This document shows positions 1-6,292 of a stretch of 11,311 nt of DNA, piece by piece. Source of the stretch: JBCCFW01 sp039029535 (GTDB lineage Bacteria > Acidobacteriota > JBCCFW01). The position numbers and the translations under genes are program-made. The stretch is taken from the NCBI GenBank assembly GCA_039029535.1, contig JBCCFW010000218.1, positions 1 through 11,311 on the forward strand, read 5' to 3'. Below the pieces are notes generated by a model. The model worked only from the letters and a program-made list of their open reading frames with translations, was not told the DNA's origin and ran no database searches. Positions within the stretch are counted from its first letter, which is position 1. Each line of letters starts with the position of its first letter.

Positions 1-48
1 CCCGCCCCCCTGTGATCTCGGCGGCCGTCGTCTAGTCGCTTCTCTCTT

Positions 49-79
49 CCCCCGCCGTTCCCTCCCGGGACGGCGGGGG
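49..79 (-). terminator. Strong hairpin just after argH, likely operon terminator
   Basis: Bases 49-58 and 70-79 are a perfect 10-bp G+C-rich inverted repeat. The stem can extend inward through one G-T and two G-C pairs, leaving a loop of about 5 bases. It starts 8 bases past the argH stop codon (TGA, 88-90 on the minus strand). On the minus strand no T-run follows (the next bases are purine-rich), so it is not a textbook intrinsic terminator. It may act with Rho, or as a 3'-end stabiliser. Bases 1-48 beyond it hold nothing I can support. Confidence 0.55.
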
Positions 80-87
80 TTCTCGCA

Positions 88-1482
88 TCAGTCGGCTGAG
101 GCTTCCGAGCCGAGCAGCTCACTCCACCGGCGCGCCTCAGCGGCCACTCGTGAGGGGGCGGTGCCACCGATCAGGTCGCGACGAGCGAGCACGGCATCGA
201 CCGAGAGCTGGCTCGTCAGGTCGTCCGACAGCTCCGGCAGCAGGCGCTCCTGCTCGTCCTGCGGGAGCTCGTCCAGCTCGACCCCCTTCGCCTGAGCAAC
301 CCGCACGGCTTCGCCCACGCGATCGTGTGCTGTACGAAAAGGCACGCCCGCTCGTACGAGCAAGTCGGCGAGGTCGGTGGCGTTGAGGAAGCCCCGGGTC
401 GCTGCGGCGGCACAGCGCTCGCGGTCGAAGCGGCACGAGCGCACGGCGATGGCCATGACCCGCAGGCAGCTCGACACCGTGTCGAGGGCGTCGAAGAGGG
501 CTTCCTTGTCCTCTTGCAGGTCCTTGTCGTAGGAGGAGGGGAGACCCTTGAGGACGACCAGCAGGGACTGGAGGTCACCCAGCACCCGACCGGTCTTCCC
601 CCGCACGAGCTCGGCGGCGTCGGGGTTCCTCTTCTGGGGCAAGAGGCTCGAGCCGGTCGCCACCGCGTCGTCGAAGCGGAGGAAGCCGACCTCGCTGCTG
701 CTCCAGAAGATCCAGTCCTCGGCCAGACGCGAGAGATGGACCATGGTCAGGCTCGCGGCGAACGCCAGCTCGCAGGCGAAGTCCCGGTCGGACACGGCGT
801 CGAGGCTGTTGCGCGTCGGTCCCGCGAAGCCGAGCTCCTCGGCGATGCGCTCCCGGTCGACCGGGAAGCCTGAGCCCGCCAGCGCCGCCGAGCCGAGAGG
901 GCAGCGCTCCATCCTTCGGGCCGCGTCTTGGAAGCGCTCGCGATCCCGGGCCAGCATCTCCACGAAGGAGAGGGCGTGGTGACCGAGGGTGATGGGCTGG
1001 GCGCCTTGAAGGTGAGTCAGCCCCGGCACCGACCAGGCCGCGGTCTCCTCCGCCTGCTCGGCCAGGGAGCCCAGCAGCTCGGCGAAGCGTGCGTCGATCT
1101 CGACGACGCGCTCACGGCAGTACAGCCGGAGGTCCGTGGCGACCTGGTCGTTGCGGGAGCGTCCGGCGTGGAGACGCTTGCCCAGGGCGCCGAGCTTCTC
1201 GACGAGCCGCGCCTCGACGAAGGAGTGGAGGTCCTCGTCGTCGTGACTCGTCAGGCTGGTGGTGTCCGGGTGCTCCCGTCCGATCTCCGTCAGCGCGGTC
1301 TCCAGCGAGGCGACCTCGTCACTCGACAGGATCTCGAGGCGACCCAGCGCTCGCGCCCAGGCGGCAGAGGCTGCCAGCTCGGCCGGCAGCAGCCGATGGT
1401 CGAAGCCCAGGCTCCGGTTGAGGACCTCGAAGTCCGGGTGGAGTCCGTCGCCGTCGAAGCGGCCACCCCAGAGTCGGCTCAC
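88..1482 (-). CDS. argH: Argininosuccinate lyase
   Basis: Cytoplasmic homotetrameric enzyme that splits argininosuccinate into arginine and fumarate, the last step of arginine synthesis. The 464 aa match the family's usual length. Visible landmarks are the N-terminal SRLWGGRF, the HAGRSRNDQVATD motif near residues 105-117, THLQGAQP near 156-163 with the catalytic-base-type His157, and the flexible-loop signature TGSSLLPQKRNPD near 276-288 carrying the catalytic Ser. The signature has Leu where the fumarase/aspartase superfamily pattern normally has Met (GSSxMPxKxN), a conservative change. The start is GTG, overlapping the argG stop as GTGA, with a G-rich stretch just upstream that can serve as ribosome binding site. 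It is the last gene of argR-argG-argH and is probably co-translated with argG. The identification is firm. Confidence 0.97.
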   Translation of the reverse strand: MSRLWGGRFDGDGLHPDFEVLNRSLGFDHRLLPAELAASAAWARALGRLEILSSDEVASLETALTEIGREHPDTTSLTSHDDEDLHSFVEARLVEKLGALGKRLHAGRSRNDQVATDLRLYCRERVVEIDARFAELLGSLAEQAEETAAWSVPGLTHLQGAQPITLGHHALSFVEMLARDRERFQDAARRMERCPLGSAALAGSGFPVDRERIAEELGFAGPTRNSLDAVSDRDFACELAFAASLTMVHLSRLAEDWIFWSSSEVGFLRFDDAVATGSSLLPQKRNPDAAELVRGKTGRVLGDLQSLLVVLKGLPSSYDKDLQEDKEALFDALDTVSSCLRVMAIAVRSCRFDRERCAAAATRGFLNATDLADLLVRAGVPFRTAHDRVGEAVRVAQAKGVELDELPQDEQERLLPELSDDLTSQLSVDAVLARRDLIGGTAPSRVAAEARRWSELLGSEASAD

Positions 1483-2705
1483 GACACCCCCGTGGTCGCG
1501 GCTTGCTCCGAGCGCACGCGCGCCGCGACCCGACCCGGGAGACCGTAGATTCGAAGGAAGCCAGTGGCGTCGGCGTGGTCGAAGGCGTCGCTCTCCTCGA
1601 AGGTCGCCAGCGACTCGTCGAAGAGCGAGCAGGGGCTCGTCGTCGACAGCGGCGTGACGGAGCCCTTGTAGAGCCGCAGCTGCACGGTGCCCGTCACGGT
1701 CTCGGTGACCTTCGCGAAGAAGAGGTCGAGCGCCTCGCGCAGGGGATGGAACCAGCGGCCGGTGTAGACCAGCTCCGCGTGCTCGATGGCCAGCCGCTCG
1801 GCCTGTCGCGCCGTGTCGCGCTCGAGAGTGAGGGCGCGCAGGCTGGTGAGGGCCTCGAGCAGGACCGTCCCGGCCGGCGTCTCGTAGACGCCGCGCGACT
1901 TCATCCCCACGAGGCGGTTCTCGACGAGGTCGGCCCGGCCGACGCCGTGCTGGCCGGCGAGCTCATTGAGCGTCTCGACCAGCTCCACGGGACCGAGCGT
2001 CGTGCCGTTCAGCGACACGGGCACGCCCGCCTCGAAGCCGAGCTCGATCTCCACGCCTTCGTCCGGGGCGTCTCGGGGATCGACCGTCAGCAGGAAGAGG
2101 TCGTCCGGTGCCGCGCTGCCCGGATCCTCCAGCGGGCCGCCCTCGTGACTGAGATGCCAGAGGTTGCGATCGCGTGAGTAGATCTTGGTCTTCGACACGT
2201 CGACCGGGATGCCTGCTTCTGCCGCGTAGTCGATGGCGTCCTCGCGCGAGCGGATGGACCACTCCCGCCAGGGAGCGACGATGGTCAGGTCCGGCGCCAG
2301 GGCCTGGTAGGCGAGCTCGAAGCGCACCTGGTCGTTGCCCCGGCCGGTGCAGCCGTGGGCCACAGCGCTCGCTCCGATGCGACGGGCGTGCGCGACTTGA
2401 GCCTCGGCGATGACCGGACGCGCGAGGCTCGTGCCGAGGAGGTAGCGGCGCTCGTAGATCGACAGCGCACGCAGGCAAGGCCAGGCGCAGTCGACCAGCA
2501 TGCGTTCGCGCAGGTCGACCACCTCGCACGAGGCGGCGCCTGAGGCGAGGGCCTTGTCCTCGACCCCCGCCAGCTCGCCGGCGCCCTGTCCGACGTCGGC
2601 CACTAGACAGTGCACCTCGAGACCGTGCTGCTCCCGCAACCACGGCACGATGATGGAGGTGTCGAGACCTCCGGAATAGGCGAGCACGACCTTCTCGTTC
2701 GTCAC
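1479..2705 (-). CDS. argG: Argininosuccinate synthase
   Basis: ATP-dependent cytoplasmic enzyme that joins citrulline and aspartate to give argininosuccinate, AMP and pyrophosphate. It has 408 aa, normal for the family. The N-type ATP pyrophosphatase loop AYSGGLDTS is at residues 9-17. GCTGRGNDQVRFE, part of the substrate-binding region, is at about 118-130, with Arg where many homologues have Lys. The stretch YSRDRNLWHLSHEGG is at about 176-190. The GTG start is supported by a GGAG Shine-Dalgarno (2713-2716) with 7 bases of spacing. It overlaps the argR stop by 4 bases (GTGA) and the argH start by 4 bases, so all three genes are probably translated in series from one mRNA under ArgR control. 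Confidence 0.98.
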   Translation of the reverse strand: MTNEKVVLAYSGGLDTSIIVPWLREQHGLEVHCLVADVGQGAGELAGVEDKALASGAASCEVVDLRERMLVDCAWPCLRALSIYERRYLLGTSLARPVIAEAQVAHARRIGASAVAHGCTGRGNDQVRFELAYQALAPDLTIVAPWREWSIRSREDAIDYAAEAGIPVDVSKTKIYSRDRNLWHLSHEGGPLEDPGSAAPDDLFLLTVDPRDAPDEGVEIELGFEAGVPVSLNGTTLGPVELVETLNELAGQHGVGRADLVENRLVGMKSRGVYETPAGTVLLEALTSLRALTLERDTARQAERLAIEHAELVYTGRWFHPLREALDLFFAKVTETVTGTVQLRLYKGSVTPLSTTSPCSLFDESLATFEESDAFDHADATGFLRIYGLPGRVAARVRSEQAATTGVS

Positions 2706-3151
2706 GATCTCTCTCCGGTCATCAGCCCTTCCAGGAGCTGGCGGAAACGTTGGGCGGAGCGCTGGTCCTGGCAGATCACCAGCACCGTGTCGTCACCCGC
2801 GAGGGTGCCGAGGACCGTCTCTGGACGGTTCTCGTCGATGGCGACCGCCAGGGGAGAGGCTCCTCCCGGCGGCGTGAGGAGCACGACCTGGTTGAGCGCC
2901 GAGCGGACCTCGCGCAGCCACTGCCGCACGGCCTGCTCGAGGGTGCCGGTCGTCGGGGCGGCCCCCGCCAGCTCGTAACCCTGCGGACCCTTCCGGACCT
3001 CCAGCGAGCGGAGATCCCGGGAGAGCGTGCCCTGGTCGACGCCCAGGCCGCGTCCATCCAGCAGCTCGCCGAGCGCCGACTGGCTCTCGATGGGGCCACC
3101 CTCGAGGAGCTCGAGGATGGCGGCCAGTCGTCGTTGTCGCGGGGTCTGCAT
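2702..3151 (-). CDS. argR: Arginine repressor ArgR
   Basis: Arginine-responsive hexameric transcription factor that binds ARG boxes upstream of arginine genes. The 149 aa match the usual size. The N-terminal winged-helix DNA-binding domain (about 1-65) contains the SQSALGELL segment and the recognition-helix motif TLSRDLRSLEV at 42-52. The C-terminal domain (about 70-149) carries GTLAGDDT at 115-122, the family's arginine-binding and trimer-forming motif with its Asp pair. The ATG start has a GGAG ribosome binding site (3161-3164) 9 bases upstream. As first gene of the argR-argG-argH operon, next to an AT-rich promoter region, it probably represses its own transcription when arginine is plentiful. 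Members of this family can also activate arginine breakdown, but nothing here suggests that role. Confidence 0.95.
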   Translation of the reverse strand: MQTPRQRRLAAILELLEGGPIESQSALGELLDGRGLGVDQGTLSRDLRSLEVRKGPQGYELAGAAPTTGTLEQAVRQWLREVRSALNQVVLLTPPGGASPLAVAIDENRPETVLGTLAGDDTVLVICQDQRSAQRFRQLLEGLMTGERS

Positions 3152-3180
3152 TTATTTGCGCTCCATCGCCATATTATTGG
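3148..3180 (-). promoter_or_regulatory. Probable argRGH promoter and ArgR operator region
   Basis: This is a conspicuous AT-rich island in a G+C-rich window, directly upstream of argR. On the minus strand AATAAT (3173-3178) fits a -10 hexamer at 5 of 6 positions. A weak -35-like TGGACC (3194-3199) lies 15 bases upstream of it, which is short spacing. An imperfect 12-base palindrome (3148-3159, outer arms GCA and TGC around an A/T core) overlaps the start codon and resembles part of an ARG box. The GGAG ribosome binding site (3161-3164) sits between the two elements, so bound ArgR could block initiation. The island itself is seen directly; its regulatory function is inferred. Confidence 0.42.
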
Positions 3181-3208
3181 TAGCGCGGGACGAGGTCCAG
3201 CCCTGATC

Positions 3209-3234
3209 GGAGAAAAGGAGCGACCCGGGGGTCG
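3209..3234 (-). terminator. Possible terminator of the phosphoesterase/receiver gene
   Basis: Immediately after the TAA stop of the upstream gene (3236-3238), bases 3221-3225 and 3230-3234 form a 5-bp G+C-rich hairpin with a 4-base loop. On the minus strand it is followed by CTCC and then TTTT. The stem is short and the T-run interrupted, so this is only a weak candidate. Its position between a stop codon and the argR promoter is what would be expected of a terminator. Confidence 0.33.
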
Positions 3235-3235
3235 G

Positions 3236-4192
3236 TTACCCGACGACCTGGCGGATCAGGCGCTCGAAGGCGTCCTTGAGGAAGGAATGCGGGAGGCCAG
3301 GGAGAGCGCCGGAGGAGCGCATGGCCTCGCTGTCGGCGGGGTTGCCGGCGATGGTGAAGACGGGCACCGGCAGGGCGTCGAGACCCTCGCGGAGCGCGAC
3401 GATGGCTTCGAGGCCGGTCGGGCCGTCCTCGAAGTGGTAGTCGACCAGGACCAGGTCGGGCCGGTGTTCCTCGACCTGGCGGTTGAGCTCGGCGGCGGTG
3501 GTCGTGAGCTCGAGGTCGACCTGCTCGAGTAGGGACGCGTCGGGCAAGTAGGGCGAGAAGTCGGAGCTCGCGACCAGCATCCGGGGCTTGCCGTCCTCGA
3601 CCCGACCCTCACCGTCGAAGCGGAGACAGGTCAGCTCGGATCGCTCGTCGTCCCAGGTCATGACCGCGCCGCCCCGTCGCCAGGAGGTGGCGAGGGCGAC
3701 CGAGCCAGGGCACAGCAACGCCGGCCCGTCGGCGAGCTTCATCGACCCGGAGCGGAGGAAGAAGCGCTCCTGCACGGCGCCGCTGGCGTCGGGCTGATAG
3801 ACCAGCGCCTCGAACAGGTCGCCTCGAACGTGCCGTCCGTGGTCGCTCTCGAAACGACCCCGCAGCTCGAGGACCTCGGGCACGCCGAAGCCGGTGGCCC
3901 AGTGGAGGCTGTTGAGCTCCACCTCGGCCGGTCCGTCGTGGCTGAGCTCGAGACCCGCGCTGGACTCGCTCGCGCTCCAGCCAGCCGCTCGCTCGGGCTG
4001 GTCGTGGGGAGAGGTGAGCACGAGCGCGTCGGCCGCCTGGAGAGCGGCGACGACCGCGTCGTCGTTCTCGCCTCCCTCGGCCGTGCTGCCGAGGCAGGCG
4101 ACGCGATCACAGCCCTCGTCGGACAGGAGCCCGAGAGCGATCTCGAGGGGGGCAAGTGAGCCGCGAACGTCGGCGATGAGTCCGAGCTTCAT
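3236..4192 (-). CDS. Degenerate YfcE-type phosphoesterase fused to a receiver-like domain
   Basis: A 318-aa cytoplasmic protein; I do not recognise a named gene. Residues 1-198 follow the layout of calcineurin-like phosphoesterases of the YfcE/MJ0936 type: MKLGLIADVRGSLAPLE at the start, CLGSTAEGG at 33-41, SPHDQ at 61-65, SHDG at 84-87 and CPGSVAL at 161-167 (the usual NPGSV turn). Most metal-binding motifs are altered: D-x-H has become D-x-R, G-D has become G-S, G-N-H has become S-P-H, and the G-H-T-H motif is missing. Catalysis is therefore doubtful. Residues 203-318 look like a receiver domain, with the phosphoacceptor-type Asp251 in DLVLVDYHF. The acidic pair is replaced by Ser-Ser and the conserved Lys position is not clearly filled. 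The ATG start has no Shine-Dalgarno. A binding or scaffold role is plausible but unproven. Confidence 0.72.
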   Translation of the reverse strand: MKLGLIADVRGSLAPLEIALGLLSDEGCDRVACLGSTAEGGENDDAVVAALQAADALVLTSPHDQPERAAGWSASESSAGLELSHDGPAEVELNSLHWATGFGVPEVLELRGRFESDHGRHVRGDLFEALVYQPDASGAVQERFFLRSGSMKLADGPALLCPGSVALATSWRRGGAVMTWDDERSELTCLRFDGEGRVEDGKPRMLVASSDFSPYLPDASLLEQVDLELTTTAAELNRQVEEHRPDLVLVDYHFEDGPTGLEAIVALREGLDALPVPVFTIAGNPADSEAMRSSGALPGLPHSFLKDAFERLIRQVVG

Positions 4193-4255
4193 GCGCGGAT
4201 CATGTCATCGCTGAGCGGCCGAGATACGATGCGCATCACTCTCCCGGAGGCCACC
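4193..4255. promoter_or_regulatory. Divergent promoter region
   Basis: A 63-base gap between two divergent genes must hold both promoters. For the plus-strand gene, ATGTCA (4202-4207) and TACGAT (4225-4230), spaced by 17 bases, each match 4 of 6 positions of sigma70-type -35 and -10 elements. They would give a 5' leader of about 20 bases before the GTG at 4256. For the minus-strand gene, CATGAT (4199-4204) lies only 6 bases from its ATG. With no Shine-Dalgarno there, this would fit a nearly leaderless transcript. All of these matches are weak, and the sigma specificity of this organism is unknown. Confidence 0.3.
4246..4250 (+). promoter_or_regulatory. Shine-Dalgarno that sets the GTG start at 4256
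   Basis: GGAGG is followed by 5 bases and then GTG at 4256-4258. The two in-frame upstream ATGs (4202 and 4229) lack a comparable site, so this motif decides the start of the plus-strand membrane protein gene. Confidence 0.6.
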
Positions 4256-4771
4256 GTGTCCACGCCCAGTCCCGAGATGCCCGCCTTTCCTGCGATCCCG
4301 CCTTCCAGCGGAGGCGGGGGCGGTGGTGGCAAGGTCATCCTCGGCTGTGGCATCGCCTGCGCCGTGTTGCTGGTCCTCGGAACCGTCGGTTGTGGTGCCT
4401 TGGCCTGGTTCGGGCTCGGCGTGCTCGGTGACGAGGTGAAGAGTCGTCTCGGCGACAACCCGATCCTCGTCGAGCACCTGGGAGAGCTCCAGGAGGTGAC
4501 GATGGACATCGCCGAGTCGATGGACAACGAGCACCCGGACATCCTCGTGTTCCGGGCCGTCGGCACCCAGGCTTCGGGGAAGCTGACGGTGGAGATGCGC
4601 GAGGTGGGCGGCGAGCAGGAGATCGTGGCCGCCGAGCTCGAGCTGGACGACGGCCGGGTCATCGACCTCTTCCCCGAAGAGACCGACGAGGGCGAGGCCG
4701 AGGCGACCGGCGCCGACCCGGACACCGACGGCGCGGCGACTCAGGAAGCCGCCGGAACCGAGCAGCCCTGA
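4256..4771 (+). CDS. Small single-pass membrane protein, Coa1-like
   Basis: A 171-aa protein of unknown function. A Pro/Ser-rich N-terminus is followed by seven consecutive glycines (19-25), then one hydrophobic membrane segment (about 27-57) containing three cysteines. A soluble domain follows (about 58-138), ending in the strand pattern AAELELDDGRVIDL. The C-terminal tail (about 139-171) is acidic, rich in Asp, Glu, Ala and Thr, and probably disordered. One TM helix followed by a short alpha/beta domain ending in a V-x-L-E-x-D-G-x-x-I-x-L pattern recalls the cytochrome oxidase assembly factor Coa1 family found in many environmental bacteria. This is a loose resemblance only, and there are no oxidase genes nearby. 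I chose the GTG start over in-frame ATGs at 4202 and 4229 because of a GGAGG 5 bases upstream. It is the only accepted plus-strand gene here. Confidence 0.78.
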   Translation: MSTPSPEMPAFPAIPPSSGGGGGGGKVILGCGIACAVLLVLGTVGCGALAWFGLGVLGDEVKSRLGDNPILVEHLGELQEVTMDIAESMDNEHPDILVFRAVGTQASGKLTVEMREVGGEQEIVAAELELDDGRVIDLFPEETDEGEAEATGADPDTDGAATQEAAGTEQP

Positions 4772-4788
4772 GCTCGTCGGTGCGAGCT
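4771..4788. terminator. Possible bidirectional terminator hairpin
   Basis: AGCTCG (4771-4776) and CGAGCT (4783-4788) are perfect 6-bp inverted repeats with a 6-base loop. They lie between the TGA of the plus-strand gene (4769-4771) and the TAA of the convergent sensor gene (4799-4801). A weak T-run (TCGTTT) follows on the plus strand and none on the minus strand. The location supports a shared terminator; the short stem and poor T-tract keep this tentative. Confidence 0.38.
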
Positions 4789-4798
4789 GCGCAGTCGT

Positions 4799-5578
4799 TT
4801 ACTCGAGGAGCTTGGCGGCGACCTTGAGGCTCTCGCGCATGCGCTCGAGCGACTGACCCAGGCGGGCGACCTCGTCCTTGCCTTCGATCTCGATGGGCTC
4901 GTCCATCTGGCCGAGCGAGAGCTCTTCGGTCTTGGTGGTGAGGTAGCCGAGCTTCTTGGTGACGCCCTTGGCCAGCAGGAAGCTGAAGAGGATCGCGAGC
5001 ACGGCGACCAGCGAGACCTCAGCGAGCAGACGCAGGAACTTCTTCTTGAGCAGGGCGAGGAGCGTGTCGACTTCGTAGTCGGCCTCGAGCAGCCCGACGA
5101 CCCTGCCGCTGCTGTCCATGATGGGAGCGTAGGCGGAGATCCACGAGCCGTGCTTGTCGTGGTACGTCGCCGTGTGGGCCGGCTCGCCGTTCTCGAGGGT
5201 CGGACGCATCTCGTCACGCACCGGGTAGGTGTCGCCGATGTAGGGCGTCTCGTTGGTCATGACGACGAACTCGAGCTCGTCACCCTTCGGGCGGAAGGTG
5301 TAGACCTCCGTGTCGAGGCCGTTGCTCCGCTTGACCGCGCGGAGCTGATCGCGGAGCTCGAGGAAGGCCGTGCCGGTCGCGTCATCCGGACCCTTCACCA
5401 GCTCGTGCGCGTCGCCGTCGATGGAGAGCGCAGCCGTGCTGACGATGGCCTCGAGTCTCATGCCCAGACCACTCTCGAGCTCGGTCTTCGAGATGCGATA
5501 GGACAGGGCGGTCACGCCGGCGATGACCACGAGACAGAGCAGCGACGTGAAGAGGGTGAACTTGACCTTCAGGCTCAA
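4799..5578 (-). CDS. Membrane sensor: TM, Cache-like domain, TM, HAMP, no output domain
   Basis: A 259-aa inner-membrane protein. The first helix is at about 8-26. An extracytoplasmic domain at about 30-183 contains GSWISAYAPIMDSSGRVVG (144-162), typical of single Cache sensor domains that bind small ligands. The second helix is at about 184-203. A HAMP linker follows at about 204-253, with the usual DEVARLGQSLERMRESL end. The protein stops there, with no kinase, cyclase or methyl-accepting domain, so it should need a partner to pass on its signal. The TTG start (5576-5578) is backed by GGAG (5585-5588) with 6 bases of spacing. It lies 81 bases downstream of the roadblock-like gene on the same strand and may be cotranscribed with it and the kinase. 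That link is inferred from position. Confidence 0.85.
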   Translation of the reverse strand: MSLKVKFTLFTSLLCLVVIAGVTALSYRISKTELESGLGMRLEAIVSTAALSIDGDAHELVKGPDDATGTAFLELRDQLRAVKRSNGLDTEVYTFRPKGDELEFVVMTNETPYIGDTYPVRDEMRPTLENGEPAHTATYHDKHGSWISAYAPIMDSSGRVVGLLEADYEVDTLLALLKKKFLRLLAEVSLVAVLAILFSFLLAKGVTKKLGYLTTKTEELSLGQMDEPIEIEGKDEVARLGQSLERMRESLKVAAKLLE

Positions 5579-5584
5579 GGCGGA

Positions 5585-5588
5585 CTCC
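5585..5588 (-). promoter_or_regulatory. Shine-Dalgarno supporting a TTG start
   Basis: GGAG on the minus strand is placed 6 bases before TTG (5576-5578). No in-frame ATG or GTG with a better site was seen upstream, so the rare TTG start of the Cache/HAMP sensor is preferred. Confidence 0.55.
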
Positions 5589-5659
5589 GGGCTGCGTGAG
5601 GGTGGTGACGCGGACCATGCGTGGGTGCCCGGTACCGCGTCGGAGGTTCAATGAAGAGG

Positions 5660-6292
5660 TCAGGCGCCGAGTTTCTCGGCACGGGCGAGGAACTGGCTGC
5701 GCTTCTTCTCGTCGGTGATCGAGTCGGCCAGGCTGTCGACGAGACCGGGCCACTGGCCGCTCTCGAGGTCGTCGAGGTTCATCTCCCGAGCCTTCGCCTC
5801 CTTGCGGGCCACCGCCTTGGCGAGGGGACCGAGGAACTCGGCGAAGAGACCGAGCAGCTCCTCGACGCTCTGGGGCTCGACCTTCTCGATCGTCGGTCGG
5901 CCCGCGTCGGCGAGGACCTGGCTGATCGCTTCACCCGGCGCCGGCACGGCCAGGGTCATCGCCAGGGAGCTCGTACCGCCGCCGGTAGCATCATCGGGGA
6001 GCGCGCCGACGGACTCCATGACGGGGACGAGCTGGTCCAGGTCGGTGTTGCGTTCGCAGACGACGACCAGGTCGCCGCGACGACGACGACGCACCAGCAC
6101 GAGACCCTCCTCGTAGCGCAGGTCGGCGTCCTGGAGCTTGCGGGGGAGCAGTCGAAGCGCGCGGCCGAGACTGTCGATGCGCTCACCGCCGGCCTGACCG
6201 ATGAGCTCGTCGGTGAAGCTCGTGACGGCGCCCTGGAAAAGGACGCCCCAGCGCACGCCGGGGACCTGCTTGAGCGTCGCGAGATCAACCAC
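5660..6292 (-). CDS. Roadblock/LC7-like protein with C-terminal helical module
   Basis: A 210-aa soluble protein with no named match. Residues 1-95 look like a roadblock/LC7 fold by pattern: L-x-x-V-P-G-V near 7-13, a helix, a basic strand pair near 60-79 (EEGLVLVRRRRRGDLVVVCE) and a closing helix at 83-95. Roadblock proteins often scaffold or regulate small GTPases and kinases. After a Gly/Ala/Pro-rich linker (about 96-140), residues 143-205 form an amphipathic helical stretch with LLGLFAEFLGPLAKAVARK and a final KKRSQFLARAE. This resembles the short L-G-P-x-A module that follows kinase and cyclase domains in some bacterial signalling proteins. The GTG start overlaps the kinase stop by 8 bases (GTGGTTGA), so translation is probably coupled. 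Because of that coupling, a physical partnership with the kinase is a reasonable inference. Confidence 0.72.
   Translation of the reverse strand: MVDLATLKQVPGVRWGVLFQGAVTSFTDELIGQAGGERIDSLGRALRLLPRKLQDADLRYEEGLVLVRRRRRGDLVVVCERNTDLDQLVPVMESVGALPDDATGGGTSSLAMTLAVPAPGEAISQVLADAGRPTIEKVEPQSVEELLGLFAEFLGPLAKAVARKEAKAREMNLDDLESGQWPGLVDSLADSITDEKKRSQFLARAEKLGA

Noticed and set aside
2750..3532. 260-codon plus-strand frame across argR and the phosphoesterase gene
   Set aside because: It is antisense to two well-supported genes and crosses the AT-rich promoter island; no domain pattern is seen.
4202..4255. Longer N-terminus for the plus-strand membrane protein from ATG at 4202 or 4229
   Set aside because: Neither ATG has a Shine-Dalgarno, and the region overlaps the likely promoter. 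GTG at 4256 has GGAGG 5 bases upstream and begins with a natural MSTPSPEMP.
5610..5638. Imperfect inverted repeat (GCGGACC and GGTACCGC) between the roadblock-like gene and the sensor gene
   Set aside because: The 7-bp stem has a bulge, a 14-base loop and no T-run after it, so it is too weak to call a terminator or regulator.
6285..6292. Possible frameshift splitting a kinase-roadblock fusion
   Set aside because: The kinase C-terminus already has its own complete roadblock-like region, and the 8-base overlap looks like ordinary translational coupling; nothing shows a lost base.
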